From assembly GCA_035533075.1 (NCBI GenBank), contig DATLUO010000068.1:31935-95934 (forward strand): 64,000 nucleotides of DNA, in the 5' to 3' direction. Below, piece by piece: positions 51,866 to 60,915 of this stretch. A model generated the notes under the pieces. The model was not told the origin of the DNA and ran no database searches. It saw only the letters and a list, made by a program, of their open reading frames with translations. The position numbers and the translations under genes were made by a program. The DNA comes from Pirellulales bacterium (GTDB taxonomy: Bacteria > Planctomycetota > Planctomycetia > Pirellulales > JAICIG01). Every line of letters begins with the position of its first letter. The first letter of the stretch is position 1.

Positions 51866-52617
51866 ACCTTGGCCCTCCGGAAGGCGTGGCTGAACGTCTC
51901 GTCGTACAGCTTCGAGCGATGTCCTTCGGCGGCCAGCACCTCGCCGACGATCACGATGGCGGTCATCGAAATGCCCGCCGCGATCACCTGCTCGGCAATG
52001 GTTTCGAGCGTGCCGCGCACGATCTTCTGGTCGGGCCACGACGCGCGATACACCACCGCCACCGGCGTCTTGGCCGGATAGGCCGTGAGCAGCTCGTCGA
52101 CGATCATGCGGATGACCTGCGTGCTGAGGAAGATCACCAGCGTGGTGCGATGGCGGGCCAGGTCGGCAAGCTGTTCGCGTTCGGGCATCTTCGTGCGGCC
52201 CTCGGTGCGCGTGAGGATGATCGACTGGGCCACGTCGGGCACGGTCAGCTCGTGCCCCAGCGCTGCCGCCGCGGCCAAGAACGAGCTGACGCCCGGCACC
52301 ACTTCATAGTCGATCCCTTCGCGCTTGAGCCAATCGACCATCTCGCCCATCGCGCCGTAGATGGCCGGATCGCCGGAGGCCAGGCGGACCACGGTTTGCC
52401 TCGCCCGTGCCGCCTCGACCATGATCGGCATGAATTCACCGAGCGCCATTTTGGCCGTGTTATGCCAGGCCGAACCGGCTTTGGCCAGCGCAGGTATTCC
52501 ATCGGGCATGAGACTGCCGGCATACAGCACGGTGTCGGCCTGCTCGATGAGTCGGCGGCCTTTCACCGTGAGCAGGTCGGGGTCTCCCGGCCCGGCGCCG
52601 ACGAACCAGACTTTCAT
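51862..52617 (-). CDS. cobM: Precorrin-4 C11-methyltransferase
   Basis: 251 residues. VWFVGAGPGDPDLLTVKGRR is the uroporphyrinogen/precorrin methyltransferase SAM-binding motif; VVRLASGDPAIYGAMGEMVD is the second. YEVVPGVSSFLAAAAALGHE is the third. TVLYAGSLMPDGIPAL identifies CobM/CbiF, which methylates the corrin ring at C11. First gene of the minus-strand cobalamin operon; no riboswitch is evident upstream (52618-52700). Confidence 0.93.
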   Translation of the reverse strand: MKVWFVGAGPGDPDLLTVKGRRLIEQADTVLYAGSLMPDGIPALAKAGSAWHNTAKMALGEFMPIMVEAARARQTVVRLASGDPAIYGAMGEMVDWLKREGIDYEVVPGVSSFLAAAAALGHELTVPDVAQSIILTRTEGRTKMPEREQLADLARHRTTLVIFLSTQVIRMIVDELLTAYPAKTPVAVVYRASWPDQKIVRGTLETIAEQVIAAGISMTAIVIVGEVLAAEGHRSKLYDETFSHAFRRAKV

Positions 52618-52700
52618 CGCTTCATCTCCACGTTCAGAAACCAGAGCGACGAATTATAACGCACCTGGCGGCCAAACCGCCATCGAGCGTTTCAAACTTT

Positions 52701-53573
52701 TTATTCCGCTTTCGTCAGCTTAGGCACAAGCCGATAGCCGCACGAACGGACGACCAACAGCGATGCCACAACGATCGCAATGGGCAGAAGCGAAATCAGA
52801 ATCCAGCTTGGCACCAGCCACCAGGCGACCGCGCCTGCCCCGCCAACGATCGCCTCAAGGAGGCCCAATAACGATGCCACAAGGAAGACGAGGAACAGGC
52901 GCCAGCGAACGCCGCCTATGCCCAACGCGGCCCATACAGCACATAACGCGTCGATGACAATGCACACGGCCATCAGGGTAGACGCCGCCACGTTTCGCCA
53001 ATCGGAACCTGCGCTCGGACTCCCGCTGCGCGTCAGACCCAGCAGCAGTGCCACGACGGTTGTGACTACCAGGAGATTCAAGATCGAATACTGCACTCGC
53101 CCCGGCGACGAGCCTTCGTCGCCTGCTACCGACCGCAGTTCGCTGAACCAGCGCCGAACGACCAGGAATGCCGAAGTCATAACCAGAACGAGCGTGAAAA
53201 CTCCAACGAGACAGGTGCTGAACTCGCTGAGGTAGTGCGCAATGGAGATTGTTTCGGTCGCCGGGCCCGACAATGCCGAGCCGAGCGCGGGCCAGATTGC
53301 CAGGTAAGTGCATCCCAACAACGAGATCCCCAGCCGCCCGCGGGTTCGGCCAAGGCCCATGCCGGCCCAAAAACTCAGGAGCATGATTTGGCCGACCGTG
53401 ACCGATCCCAGCGCCCACATCAACGGCAGGAACCTGATGTCGGCCGGTAGCAGGCAGAACGCTACGGGAGCACATGCCAGCGCCAAGTGGGTCGCCACCA
53501 GCCGTCGCAAACGGCGGCTGACTTGTTTGGGACGTGAACCGGTGTTTGCCGACGGGAGTTCCACCTGAGACAT
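52701..53573 (-). CDS. Multi-span membrane protein, planctomycete type
   Basis: 290 residues with about seven hydrophobic helices. An internal VQYSILNLLVVTTVVALLLG segment is the planctomycete 'YSI..LL..TT' motif (compare 33506-33853). No named domain or catalytic residues seen. It stands between the cobalamin operon and a DUF1501 gene. Confidence 0.72.
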   Translation of the reverse strand: MSQVELPSANTGSRPKQVSRRLRRLVATHLALACAPVAFCLLPADIRFLPLMWALGSVTVGQIMLLSFWAGMGLGRTRGRLGISLLGCTYLAIWPALGSALSGPATETISIAHYLSEFSTCLVGVFTLVLVMTSAFLVVRRWFSELRSVAGDEGSSPGRVQYSILNLLVVTTVVALLLGLTRSGSPSAGSDWRNVAASTLMAVCIVIDALCAVWAALGIGGVRWRLFLVFLVASLLGLLEAIVGGAGAVAWWLVPSWILISLLPIAIVVASLLVVRSCGYRLVPKLTKAE

Positions 53574-53696
53574 CGCCTTAACCTACGCTCGTTAAGCGGC
53601 GGTTGCAAACCGTGGCGGAGTAACGGCCATTCGAGCGGAAACAGTCGACTGGGCGAAGTGGGGCACGGTCAACTCGTGCCTAGCGTTCAGAAAGTG

Positions 53697-55160
53697 CTAC
53701 GTGAGTCCCTCGATCGGCTCGCCGGCATAGATATGGTGCGGCCGGTCGAGGGCGTCGCGAAAGACCGCGACGGAGGGAATGCCCAGCGAGCGATAGATCG
53801 TGGCGGCCAGGTTCTCGGGCCGCTGCGGCTGACTGGCCGGAAAGGCGCCGATCTTGTCGGACGAACCAATCACCGTGCCGCCGCGCACCCCGCCGCCAGC
53901 GAAAAAGACCGTCTGCACCGCGCCCCAATGGTCGCGGCCGGGCAGCTTGTAGAACTGCGGCAGGTGCGTGATCTTCGGCGTCCGACCGAACTCGCCCGCC
54001 ATCACGATCAACGTCGATTCCAACTGGCCGCTTTCATCGAGATCGTCGAGCAAGGCCGAAACCGCTTTGTCGGTGGGGGGAAGCAGCTTGTCTTTCAGGT
54101 GCGGAAACGCTTCGCCGTGCGTGTCCCAGCTTTCGTTGTTCCCCAGGTTGACCTGCACTAGGTTCACGCCGGCTTCCACCAGCCGCCGGGCCATCAACAG
54201 CGACCAGCCGAACGAGTTGCGGCCGTAGCGGTCTTGTGTGCGATCGTCTGCCCGCGTGACATCGAAGGCCCACTGCACCTTGGCGTCGGCCAGCAGCGAA
54301 ATGGCGCCCTGCCGGTAGCGATCGAACTCGACCGACTCGGCCAACCGCTCGAGCTGCCGGCGCTGCCGCTCGACCTCGGCCAGCATGCCGACGCGACTGC
54401 CGAACCGCGCCCGATCGACGCCCTGCGGCAGACTCAAGTTGGGCGCCTGGAACAACCGGTTGTCGGCGTGGCCGCGCTCCTGATGGTCGAAGGGAAACTC
54501 CGGATAGGCACCGTAGGAAGTGGCGTGGAACGGGGAAGCCTCGACGAACCACGGCTCGTAACGCTGGCCGAGAATGCCGGCGAACTGGCCGGGAATGGCG
54601 CGGCCGCTGTTGTGAATGAGCCGCTCCGGCAGCACGATGGCGGGCGGCAGGTTGTTGCGGCCGGCCGTGGCACAACCGGCCACCGCGGCGATCGAAGGCC
54701 AGTCGGCCGGCCGCGCCGCCGTCGGGTTGAAGCCGGGCGGAAGGTCGCTGCGCCCGGTGAGCATGATGTGGTGCCCGGCCGAGTGGTCGTTGGAGTGGTG
54801 CGTGAGCGAACGCAGGAGCGCCCACAGATGGCTGCGCGCGGCCAGCCGCGGCAGGTGCTCGCAGATTTGCAGGCCCGGCGTGCGCGTGGCGATCGGCTTG
54901 AACTCGCCGCGAATGTTGCCGGGCGCCGCGGGTTTCAGGTCGAAACTGTCGTGTTGCGCCAGGCCGCCGGAGAGGAAGATGTAGATGGCGGAGCGTGCTC
55001 TGCCGCGATGGCGAGTGGATGAACTACCCGCCTCGGTCGCTGCCCGCAGCGCTTCGAGGTGGTTGATGCCCAGCCCCGCCAGGCCGATCGCGCCGGCCTG
55101 GATCAGGCAGCGCCGCGACAAACGTGGATGGTGGGGCACGAGCGGAGCGGGGCGATTCAT
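53697..55160 (-). CDS. DUF1501 family exported protein
   Basis: 487 residues with a Tat-like signal (SRRCLIQAGAIGLAGLGI). DUF1501 markers: AIYIFLSGGLAQHDSFDLKP, NDHSAGHHIMLTGRSDLPPG, MAGEFGRTPKITHLPQ, GRDHWGAVQTVFFAGGGVRG. It starts two bases after the lipoprotein gene on the same strand, so the two are co-transcribed. A long opposite-strand ORF here is an artefact. Confidence 0.93.
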   Translation of the reverse strand: MNRPAPLVPHHPRLSRRCLIQAGAIGLAGLGINHLEALRAATEAGSSSTRHRGRARSAIYIFLSGGLAQHDSFDLKPAAPGNIRGEFKPIATRTPGLQICEHLPRLAARSHLWALLRSLTHHSNDHSAGHHIMLTGRSDLPPGFNPTAARPADWPSIAAVAGCATAGRNNLPPAIVLPERLIHNSGRAIPGQFAGILGQRYEPWFVEASPFHATSYGAYPEFPFDHQERGHADNRLFQAPNLSLPQGVDRARFGSRVGMLAEVERQRRQLERLAESVEFDRYRQGAISLLADAKVQWAFDVTRADDRTQDRYGRNSFGWSLLMARRLVEAGVNLVQVNLGNNESWDTHGEAFPHLKDKLLPPTDKAVSALLDDLDESGQLESTLIVMAGEFGRTPKITHLPQFYKLPGRDHWGAVQTVFFAGGGVRGGTVIGSSDKIGAFPASQPQRPENLAATIYRSLGIPSVAVFRDALDRPHHIYAGEPIEGLT

Positions 55161-55162
55161 CG

Positions 55163-56077
55163 TCAGTGGTCGCGGATATCGATTCCTTGAATGGCCAGCT
55201 TGCCGCCCTCCGGCACAACTTTGAATTGAACGGTTTTGCCCAGCTTTCTCTTGGGACGTCCTCTTCCACCGGCAGGTTGGACCGGTTGATTGGTGTTGCC
55301 TTCTTCGAGCAGGACAATATGCACCCCCTGAACCTGCTTGCCGGGCGCCAGCTTGACATTGGCAAAGGCGGCCTTCATGTCGCTGACCATGCTTTCGCTG
55401 GCTTTGCCGTCGCGAAAGACCTTGGCCTTGCCCGACGCCTTGCTGCTGAACAAGTCGCTCATGTCGTCCAACTCGTCGGCCATCAGCTTGTCGTAAAACT
55501 TCTGCGCAAGGAGTTCCGCCTCGCTCGTGGCGCCTGAAAACGGCGACTGGTTTCCTCCCATGCCGGGGCCGGCTTGCATCGCGCCCGGTCCGCCCTGCTG
55601 CATACCTGGTCCGCCCTGCTGCATACCTGGTGGTGGTCCGCCCTGCTGCGCGCCTGGTGGTGGTCCGCTCTGCTGCATACCTGGCCCGCCCTGCTGCATA
55701 CCTGGTGGTGGTCCGCCCTGCTGCGCACCTGGTGGTGGTCCGCTCTGCTGCATACCTGGCCCGCCCTGCTGCATGCCGGGTCCGCCCGCTTGCATGCCTG
55801 GCATATTAGCCGCTCCCGGCGCGCTCGCACCGGAGGCAGGCGCGTTTGGGGTAGGCACCGAAGTGCTCGATGTTGTCGGACTTGCGGTTGGCGTGCTACC
55901 GGCTGCCGGAGTCGTCGATGGTTCTGAGGCGGGCCCGCCCGCTGAGGCCACCGTGGCCGTGGCCGGCGCCGCAGTCGTGGACGGCATGTCACTCTCGACC
56001 CCACAGCCGGCGACAAGAGTCAGCGCACCGACGGCGCAGAGCCATTTACAATACGACACGACACCGTCGCTTGACAT
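55163..56077 (-). CDS. Lipoprotein with Gly/Met/Gln/Pro repeats
   Basis: ATG at 56077 gives 304 residues. A lipoprotein signal ends LTLVAGC (lipobox, Cys ~ residue 25). A Ser/Thr/Ala/Pro-rich linker and a collagen-like region (GMQQGGPGMQQSGPPPGAQQ repeated) follow. The C-terminal ~110 residues are folded (LLAQKFYDKLMADELDDMSD, then MVSDMKAAFANVKLAPGKQ). It sits directly before a DUF1501 gene and may present or anchor it at the outer face of the membrane. Confidence 0.78.
   Translation of the reverse strand: MSSDGVVSYCKWLCAVGALTLVAGCGVESDMPSTTAAPATATVASAGGPASEPSTTPAAGSTPTASPTTSSTSVPTPNAPASGASAPGAANMPGMQAGGPGMQQGGPGMQQSGPPPGAQQGGPPPGMQQGGPGMQQSGPPPGAQQGGPPPGMQQGGPGMQQGGPGAMQAGPGMGGNQSPFSGATSEAELLAQKFYDKLMADELDDMSDLFSSKASGKAKVFRDGKASESMVSDMKAAFANVKLAPGKQVQGVHIVLLEEGNTNQPVQPAGGRGRPKRKLGKTVQFKVVPEGGKLAIQGIDIRDH
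55595..55790. repeat. Coding tandem repeat (VNTR) in lipoprotein gene
   Basis: Repeated units of about 18-30 bp with ctgctgcatacctgg and tggtggtggtccg blocks encode the GMQQGGP/GPPPGAQQ region. Copy number is likely variable. Confidence 0.88.
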
Positions 56078-56246
56078 GATGGTTTCTCGAAAAACAGACA
56101 GGCGATCCGCACCGCAGGTTAAAGACGCCCTCATTCTCACAATAATGCCGAATCGACGCAAGCAGAACCGGCTCACGGCCTCACGGCCTCACGGTGACCA
56201 AAGCGTTACACGTGACGGGACCGGCGCAATGTGTTATTTTGAACGA

Positions 56247-56810
56247 ATGCTGGCCAAAGAGATCAAGCGTGGCATGATCGTCAACTACAGCTGCGCGCCG
56301 TGCATCATCGAGACGATCGCCGTGCAAAGCCCATCGGCGCGGGGAGCGGCCACTTACTACAAATATCGGGCACGAAATCTGATCAGCAAGCAGAAGGTCG
56401 ACATCACGCTCAAGGGCGGCGAGTCGCTCGACGAAGCCGATTTCGAGAAGCGGCCGGTCAAGTTCATGTACTCCGACGGGAGTTACTTGCACTTCCTCGA
56501 TCAGACCGACTTCAACCAGCACTCCTTGCCCGCGGCCGACCTGCAGGAGCAGGCCAGCTATTTGAACGAGGAGTTGGAAGGCGTGACGGCCCTGTTCTAC
56601 AACAACGAATGCGTCGGCATCGACATTCCGCAGACGGTGGTGCTCAAAATCGCCGAATGCGATCCCTACGTCAAAGGCAACTCCGCGACCGGCCGCACCA
56701 AACCGGCCAAGCTCGAAACCGGGCTGATGATCCACGTGCCCGAATACCTGGCTCAGGGCGAACTGGTGAAAGTCGATACTCGCACTGGCGAATTCCTCTC
56801 CCGCGCCTGA
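56247..56810 (+). CDS. yeiP: Elongation factor P-like protein (EfpL/YeiP)
   Basis: 187 residues from the ATG at 56247, the normal EF-P length; an ATG at 56229 in the same frame is less typical. MLAKEIKRGMIVNYSCAPCI and KVDITLKGGESLDEADFEKR are the KOW-like and OB domains of EF-P; NSATGRTKPAKLETGLMIHV and VDTRTGEFLSRA match the C-terminal signature. In the loop where EF-P has a modified Lys/Arg this protein has QSPSARGAA with Arg32, as in YeiP/EfpL. It relieves ribosome stalling at specific motifs. Confidence 0.93.
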   Translation: MLAKEIKRGMIVNYSCAPCIIETIAVQSPSARGAATYYKYRARNLISKQKVDITLKGGESLDEADFEKRPVKFMYSDGSYLHFLDQTDFNQHSLPAADLQEQASYLNEELEGVTALFYNNECVGIDIPQTVVLKIAECDPYVKGNSATGRTKPAKLETGLMIHVPEYLAQGELVKVDTRTGEFLSRA

Positions 56811-56817
56811 GCGACGC

Positions 56818-58614
56818 TCAATCGTTCGACGGCGCGACGGCCGGCAACTCCGCATCTCCGTCGGCGATCCGCAGGAAACGATCGGCGGAAACGTCGTTGA
56901 ACGTTTGCTCTCGGCCCGACGGCCAGCGGATGGTCAGCGTGTCGAGATGGTCGAACTCGCCCAGTCCCCAGTGGATTTGTGGTTCGCTCGACGATAGGTA
57001 GCTGGAGGCGGGCGCGACTTCCCCGACCCACCGCTCGTTGCCCACGCGCGCCGTGGCCCGTGCGCCGTAAGCGAACACGTTCGGGGCCGCCGCGCGCAGC
57101 TCGAGCGTGAGCCAGTGTCCGCGGGTGGTGGAGCGATTCTCCAGCAGCAGGGCCGGACCTTCATAGTCGACGACCAGCAAGTCGGTCCGGCCGTCGCGGT
57201 TGAAATCGCCCGTTGCCGAGCCGCGTCCGACGAGCGGCCGGGCCAGCGCTTCGTCGAGCACCGGAATGAGATCGACGAACCGCTTGCCGTTGAGGTTGTG
57301 AAACAGCATGATCGGCTGGCGGAACTGCACGCCCCGGCCTTCGATGTCGCCCACGTTGTCATACACGTGCCCGTTGACAAACGACAGATCGGGCCAGCGG
57401 TCGTTGTCCATGTCGAGCCACTTGACGCCGAAACCCAGCCGGTCGCAGGTGGAGACCGAAAGCCCCGTGATGTTGCTGACCTCCACGAAGAAACCGTTCC
57501 CCTCGTTGCGATACAGCGCGAAGCAGTTCTTCTGAAAGTCGGTCACGCTCAGGTCGAGCAGCCCGTCGCGGTTGAAGTCGGCCCAATCGGCGCCCATGGC
57601 GGCCATGGCCCTGTAGTCGCGGCCGACGGACAGGGAGCTGAGCGTGCCGACGTTCTTGAATTTCATGTCGCCCAGATTGTGCATCATCTCGGCCGGCACG
57701 CCGTCGTTGCCGATGTAAAAATCGATGCGGTTATCGTCGTTGTAATCGGTGAAGGCCAGCACTAGCCCCACGCCGTGCGTGTCTTTCATGCCGGAGATTT
57801 CCGGCGGAATCCGCTCAAAGCCCGCCGGGCCGTTGTTGCGCCAGATTTCGCCGAACTCCGGCTCATACTCTTTGGGCGGGCAACCCGATTTCACGCCCGG
57901 CGACAGCTCGCAGTATTGTTTCGACTCGGGTCCGAAAACGACGTAGTTCAGGATGACCAGATCCAAGTCGCCGTCGTTGTCCAAGTCCATGAAGCCGGCG
58001 CTGGCGCCCCAGTGGCCGTGATTCATCGGATCGAGTTCGACCTGCCCGGTCGCCTCCTGGAATCCCTTCCCCTCGGCGTTTCGGAACAAGGCCAGCCGAT
58101 GGACGCCGGTCAGCAGCAGGTCGAGCCAACCGTCGCCGTCGTAGTCGCCCACGGCACAGCCGGTCCAGTTGGCGTCCGCCACCGTCAGTCCGGAGGCGGC
58201 GGTGACCTCCTCGAACCGCACGCCGCCGAGATTGTGGTATAGGACCGGGTGCGGATCGGTGACGAGCAGGAGATCGGGCCAATGGTCGCCGTCGTAGTCG
58301 AACAGGGCACAGCCCGATCCGAAGGCTTCGGTCGACTTCATGGGCCGCGGTTGTTGGGGAAGTCGATAGGTCACTCCGCGCTCGATCGCCACGTCGGCAA
58401 AAGCGATTCCGGCGGGATCGACCGGCGGCGGTCGGTCGCCGGGATCGTCGATGCCCGGAGCGATCGAAACGCTATTGGCGTTGGAGCGGGGGCCGCTCGC
58501 CCAATAGCCCGCCGTCAGCAGCAAAACGCCGCAGAACAGGGCCGCGAGAATCTTCTTCTTTCGCGCAGGCCGTCGGGCAACCGGCGGTGTGGAGACGAGT
58601 TCGGATTCGGACAT
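56818..58614 (-). CDS. FG-GAP/VCBS repeat and ASPIC-UnbV domain protein
   Basis: 598 residues with a single N-terminal membrane anchor (KILAALFCGVLLLTAGYWAS). FG-GAP loops DYDGDHWPD, DYDGDGWLD, DLDNDGDLD, DYNDDNRID, DFNRDGLLD, DMDNDRWPD and DFNRDGRTD form a beta-propeller. The ASPIC-UnbV C-terminus contains VFAYGARATARVGNERWVGE and LDTLTIRWPSGREQTF. Paralogue of the gene at 25132-27027, but without a multiheme partner here. Confidence 0.9.
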   Translation of the reverse strand: MSESELVSTPPVARRPARKKKILAALFCGVLLLTAGYWASGPRSNANSVSIAPGIDDPGDRPPPVDPAGIAFADVAIERGVTYRLPQQPRPMKSTEAFGSGCALFDYDGDHWPDLLLVTDPHPVLYHNLGGVRFEEVTAASGLTVADANWTGCAVGDYDGDGWLDLLLTGVHRLALFRNAEGKGFQEATGQVELDPMNHGHWGASAGFMDLDNDGDLDLVILNYVVFGPESKQYCELSPGVKSGCPPKEYEPEFGEIWRNNGPAGFERIPPEISGMKDTHGVGLVLAFTDYNDDNRIDFYIGNDGVPAEMMHNLGDMKFKNVGTLSSLSVGRDYRAMAAMGADWADFNRDGLLDLSVTDFQKNCFALYRNEGNGFFVEVSNITGLSVSTCDRLGFGVKWLDMDNDRWPDLSFVNGHVYDNVGDIEGRGVQFRQPIMLFHNLNGKRFVDLIPVLDEALARPLVGRGSATGDFNRDGRTDLLVVDYEGPALLLENRSTTRGHWLTLELRAAAPNVFAYGARATARVGNERWVGEVAPASSYLSSSEPQIHWGLGEFDHLDTLTIRWPSGREQTFNDVSADRFLRIADGDAELPAVAPSND

Positions 58615-58687
58615 CGGCAAACGGGAGGTGGTTGGGCGACAGCTACGATTGTAGCTTACCGCGGGCGCAAGAACAGCCGTCGAGAAA

Positions 58688-58752
58688 CTGCAGGATGGCC
58701 TTCCCAGGCCGTCCCGTAGGTTCTTGGACGGCCTGGGAAGGCCATCCTCCAG
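58688..58752. repeat. Palindromic repeat, GGATGGCCTTCC family
   Basis: The arms ctgcaggatggccttcccag and ...gcctgggaaggccatcctccag are inverted repeats with a short centre. Related copy at 45790-45850. Confidence 0.9.
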
Positions 58753-58825
58753 CAGCCACCGCGGTTTTTGTCGGCGGCCCCGGCGGGTGATTTACCTGGA
58801 CCGTTTTGCCCGTCATCATAGGTGC

Positions 58826-59494
58826 ATGCTCGTTCGTGTTCTTGAACCCGAAGTCATGGATTCGCCGCGGGAGGCGCGCGATTACGATTCCATGGACCAC
58901 TCGGAGGTCAACCGCCGCTTTGTCGACGATTTTCTGGCGGCGGCCGATCGCCACGGCTGCCGGTTGGCCGCCGGGCGGATTCTTGATCTCGGCACGGGAA
59001 CCGCGCAAATCCCCATCGAGCTCGTTGGCCTGCGAAACGACGTCTCGGTGTTGGCCGTCGATTTGGCCGACAGCATGCTCGCGCTGGCGCGAAGAAACGT
59101 CGAATCGGCCGGTTTCGCGACCCAGATTCGGCCCGACCGCGTAGACGCCAAGGCCCTGCCTTATGCCGAGGCGAGCTTCGCGGCCGTCATCTCCAACAGC
59201 ATCGTGCATCACATACCTGACCCACAGCGGGTATTGGCCGAGGCTTGCCGGGTGTTGCAACCGGGCGGCTTGCTCTTCGTGCGCGATTTGCTGCGGCCGC
59301 CGGACGATCGCCAGGTGCGGTGGCTCGTCGAATCCTACGCCGCCGGCGCGAACGAGCATCAGCGGCGGTTGTTCGAGGCCTCGCTCCGCGCGGCCCTGAG
59401 CTTGCCTGAGATTCGTGAGCTGGTCGCCACGCTCGGTCACAATCCGGACGAAGTCCAGCAAACCAGCGACCGGCATTGGACCTGGTCGGCGTGA
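58826..59494 (+). CDS. Class I SAM-dependent methyltransferase
   Basis: 222 residues from ATG at 58826. ILDLGTGTAQIPIELVGL is motif I; VLAVDLADSMLALARRNV is motif II; LPYAEASFAAVISNSIVHHI and VLQPGGLLFVRDLL complete a Methyltransf_11/25 fold. The upstream extension to 58724 is encoded by the palindromic repeat and is not used. Substrate unknown. Confidence 0.85.
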   Translation: MLVRVLEPEVMDSPREARDYDSMDHSEVNRRFVDDFLAAADRHGCRLAAGRILDLGTGTAQIPIELVGLRNDVSVLAVDLADSMLALARRNVESAGFATQIRPDRVDAKALPYAEASFAAVISNSIVHHIPDPQRVLAEACRVLQPGGLLFVRDLLRPPDDRQVRWLVESYAAGANEHQRRLFEASLRAALSLPEIRELVATLGHNPDEVQQTSDRHWTWSA

Positions 59495-60240
59495 ATCAAA
59501 TTGTCAAAGACCTTGGGCCAGGATTCTTGGTCGCCTGCCTCCCTTTACTTCATCGCCGGCGTTGACGGCGGATCCGGCAGGCGGGGAGATCCCATCCGAA
59601 CCGGCGCGCGCACCGGCCGGCTCGAACGCGGCAAGTCACAAGGAGCGGACACCTCGTCCGTCGGAATCAACTCTGGCAAGCTCCGAACACGCCTTCCGTC
59701 CCAGCGACACCAGCGACACGATCACGCGGGCCACCGCGGCGGCGCACGACCGCTGTTCTTCTTTAAACAATATTTGAGAGAGAAAAGCCCACAGGGTCAA
59801 CGCCGGGGTATGGATCGCGTCCGCTTCTTGTCCGAAGGCCGCGCCTTCTTCCTCGAACGCCGCCTGGATGACTCCGCGGGTGCTTCAGTCCCACCGTTGT
59901 TCGTCGTTGTCGTTGGTACTACGGCCATGCGATTGACTCCCAAGACGTGAGATGTTTACGTGACGAAGCGCCCCGCCGCGGCTCAGATAACGCGCGGCCT
60001 GCGCGTTTTCTCCACCGCGACGGCGCAAGAACCTGCAGACGTGAGGGCGGCACTTCGCGATAACGCGCGGCCTGCGCGTTATCGCCGACGCGGACGAGCG
60101 CGGCATCAAGAGGGTCGCGCTCCTCGCCAAGCGAGAATGCAACCCTCGCCGGGCGCCACTGCCGGCCGGTTTCGATTCCAGATCGGTCGCAGCCGCGGAA
60201 CGTCCTCGGAAAACGGATCGAGCGGGCTATGCCGCTCCCC
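59495..60240. other. Long gap with palindromes and one possible small ORF
   Basis: No normal gene in 746 bp. The segments at about 59985-60005 and 60059-60082 are two copies of an 'ataacgcgcggcctgcgcgtt' near-palindrome. A 43-codon minus-strand ORF (59797-59928) is described separately. ORFs on the plus strand (59501-59950) have no coding character that I can recognise. Confidence 0.6.
59797..59928 (-). CDS. Possible small basic protein
   Basis: ATG at 59928 with GGGAG eight bases upstream opens a 43-codon frame. The product starts MAVVPTTTTNNGGTEAPAES and ends in a Lys/Arg-rich tail (SRKKARPSDKKRTRSIPRR). It resembles a short nucleic-acid-binding tail protein; no family recognised, so it may also be chance. 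Confidence 0.35.
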   Translation of the reverse strand: MAVVPTTTTNNGGTEAPAESSRRRSRKKARPSDKKRTRSIPRR

Positions 60241-60915
60241 TCAACCCGGCTGCCAGCCCGCGGGCCGGCCGACGAACGGGTTCGTCTCTTTCTCTTGGCC
60301 GATCGTGGTCGGGGGGCCGTGGCCCGAAAGCACGACCGCGTCGTCGGGCTGCGTAAACAGCTTGCGGTGGATGCCGCCGGCCAACTCGGCGAAACTCCCG
60401 TCCGGAAAATCGGTGCGACCCACACTTCCCGCAAACAGCACGTCGCCCCCGAACACATACATCGGCTTAGATGCCTTCCAAACCAACACCACGTGGCCGA
60501 TGGAGTGGCCGGGGATCTCGTAAACGTCCAACACAAAGCCGGCCGCCTCGAACTGCTTCCCTTCGCGCAGCTCGATGTCGGCCGGCGGGCTGGTCAGCGG
60601 CAGACAATACCTGGCCGAGAGGTTGAGGGCGGCATCGGTCAACTTCGGCGCGTCTCCGTGGCCGATGGCCAACGGGCAATCGGGCCAACGCTGCTTCATG
60701 GCCTCGTTGCCCGATATGTGATCGGCGTGCCCGTGCGTATTGAGAATCGCGGCCGGCGTCAGCCCGTTCTGCCCGATAACGTCGAACACCGAATCGGGTT
60801 CGAATCCGGGATCGACGATCAGGCAATCGTGCCGGCCCTTCAGCCAGGCAATATAGGTATTCTCGTCAAAGGGCCTGGAGACCACGGTCGCGAGTTGAAA
60901 CTTATCGGAATGCAT
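60241..60915 (-). CDS. MBL-fold metallo-hydrolase, glyoxalase II-like
   Basis: 224 residues. NTHGHADHISGNEAM gives the HxHxDH zinc motif; IPGHSIGHVVLVWKASKPMY and FGGDVLFAGSVGRTDFPDGS provide the next His and bridging Asp, and VLSGHGPPTTIGQEKETNPF the last His. This is the short thiolesterase/glyoxalase II-like type. Confidence 0.92.
   Translation of the reverse strand: MHSDKFQLATVVSRPFDENTYIAWLKGRHDCLIVDPGFEPDSVFDVIGQNGLTPAAILNTHGHADHISGNEAMKQRWPDCPLAIGHGDAPKLTDAALNLSARYCLPLTSPPADIELREGKQFEAAGFVLDVYEIPGHSIGHVVLVWKASKPMYVFGGDVLFAGSVGRTDFPDGSFAELAGGIHRKLFTQPDDAVVLSGHGPPTTIGQEKETNPFVGRPAGWQPG

Noticed and set aside
52618..52700. Cobalamin riboswitch upstream of cobM
   Set aside because: The gap is only ~80 bp and lacks the B12-box pattern.
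55527..56246. Upstream part of the 427-codon plus frame that ends with the EF-P-like protein, with Cys/Pro-rich repeats
   Set aside because: It is the mirror of the lipoprotein repeat on the other strand; the EF-P homology starts at 56247.
59501..59950. 149-codon plus-strand ORF after the methyltransferase
   Set aside because: No domain, mixed low-complexity Arg/Gly/Ser composition, no ribosome-binding site that stands out.
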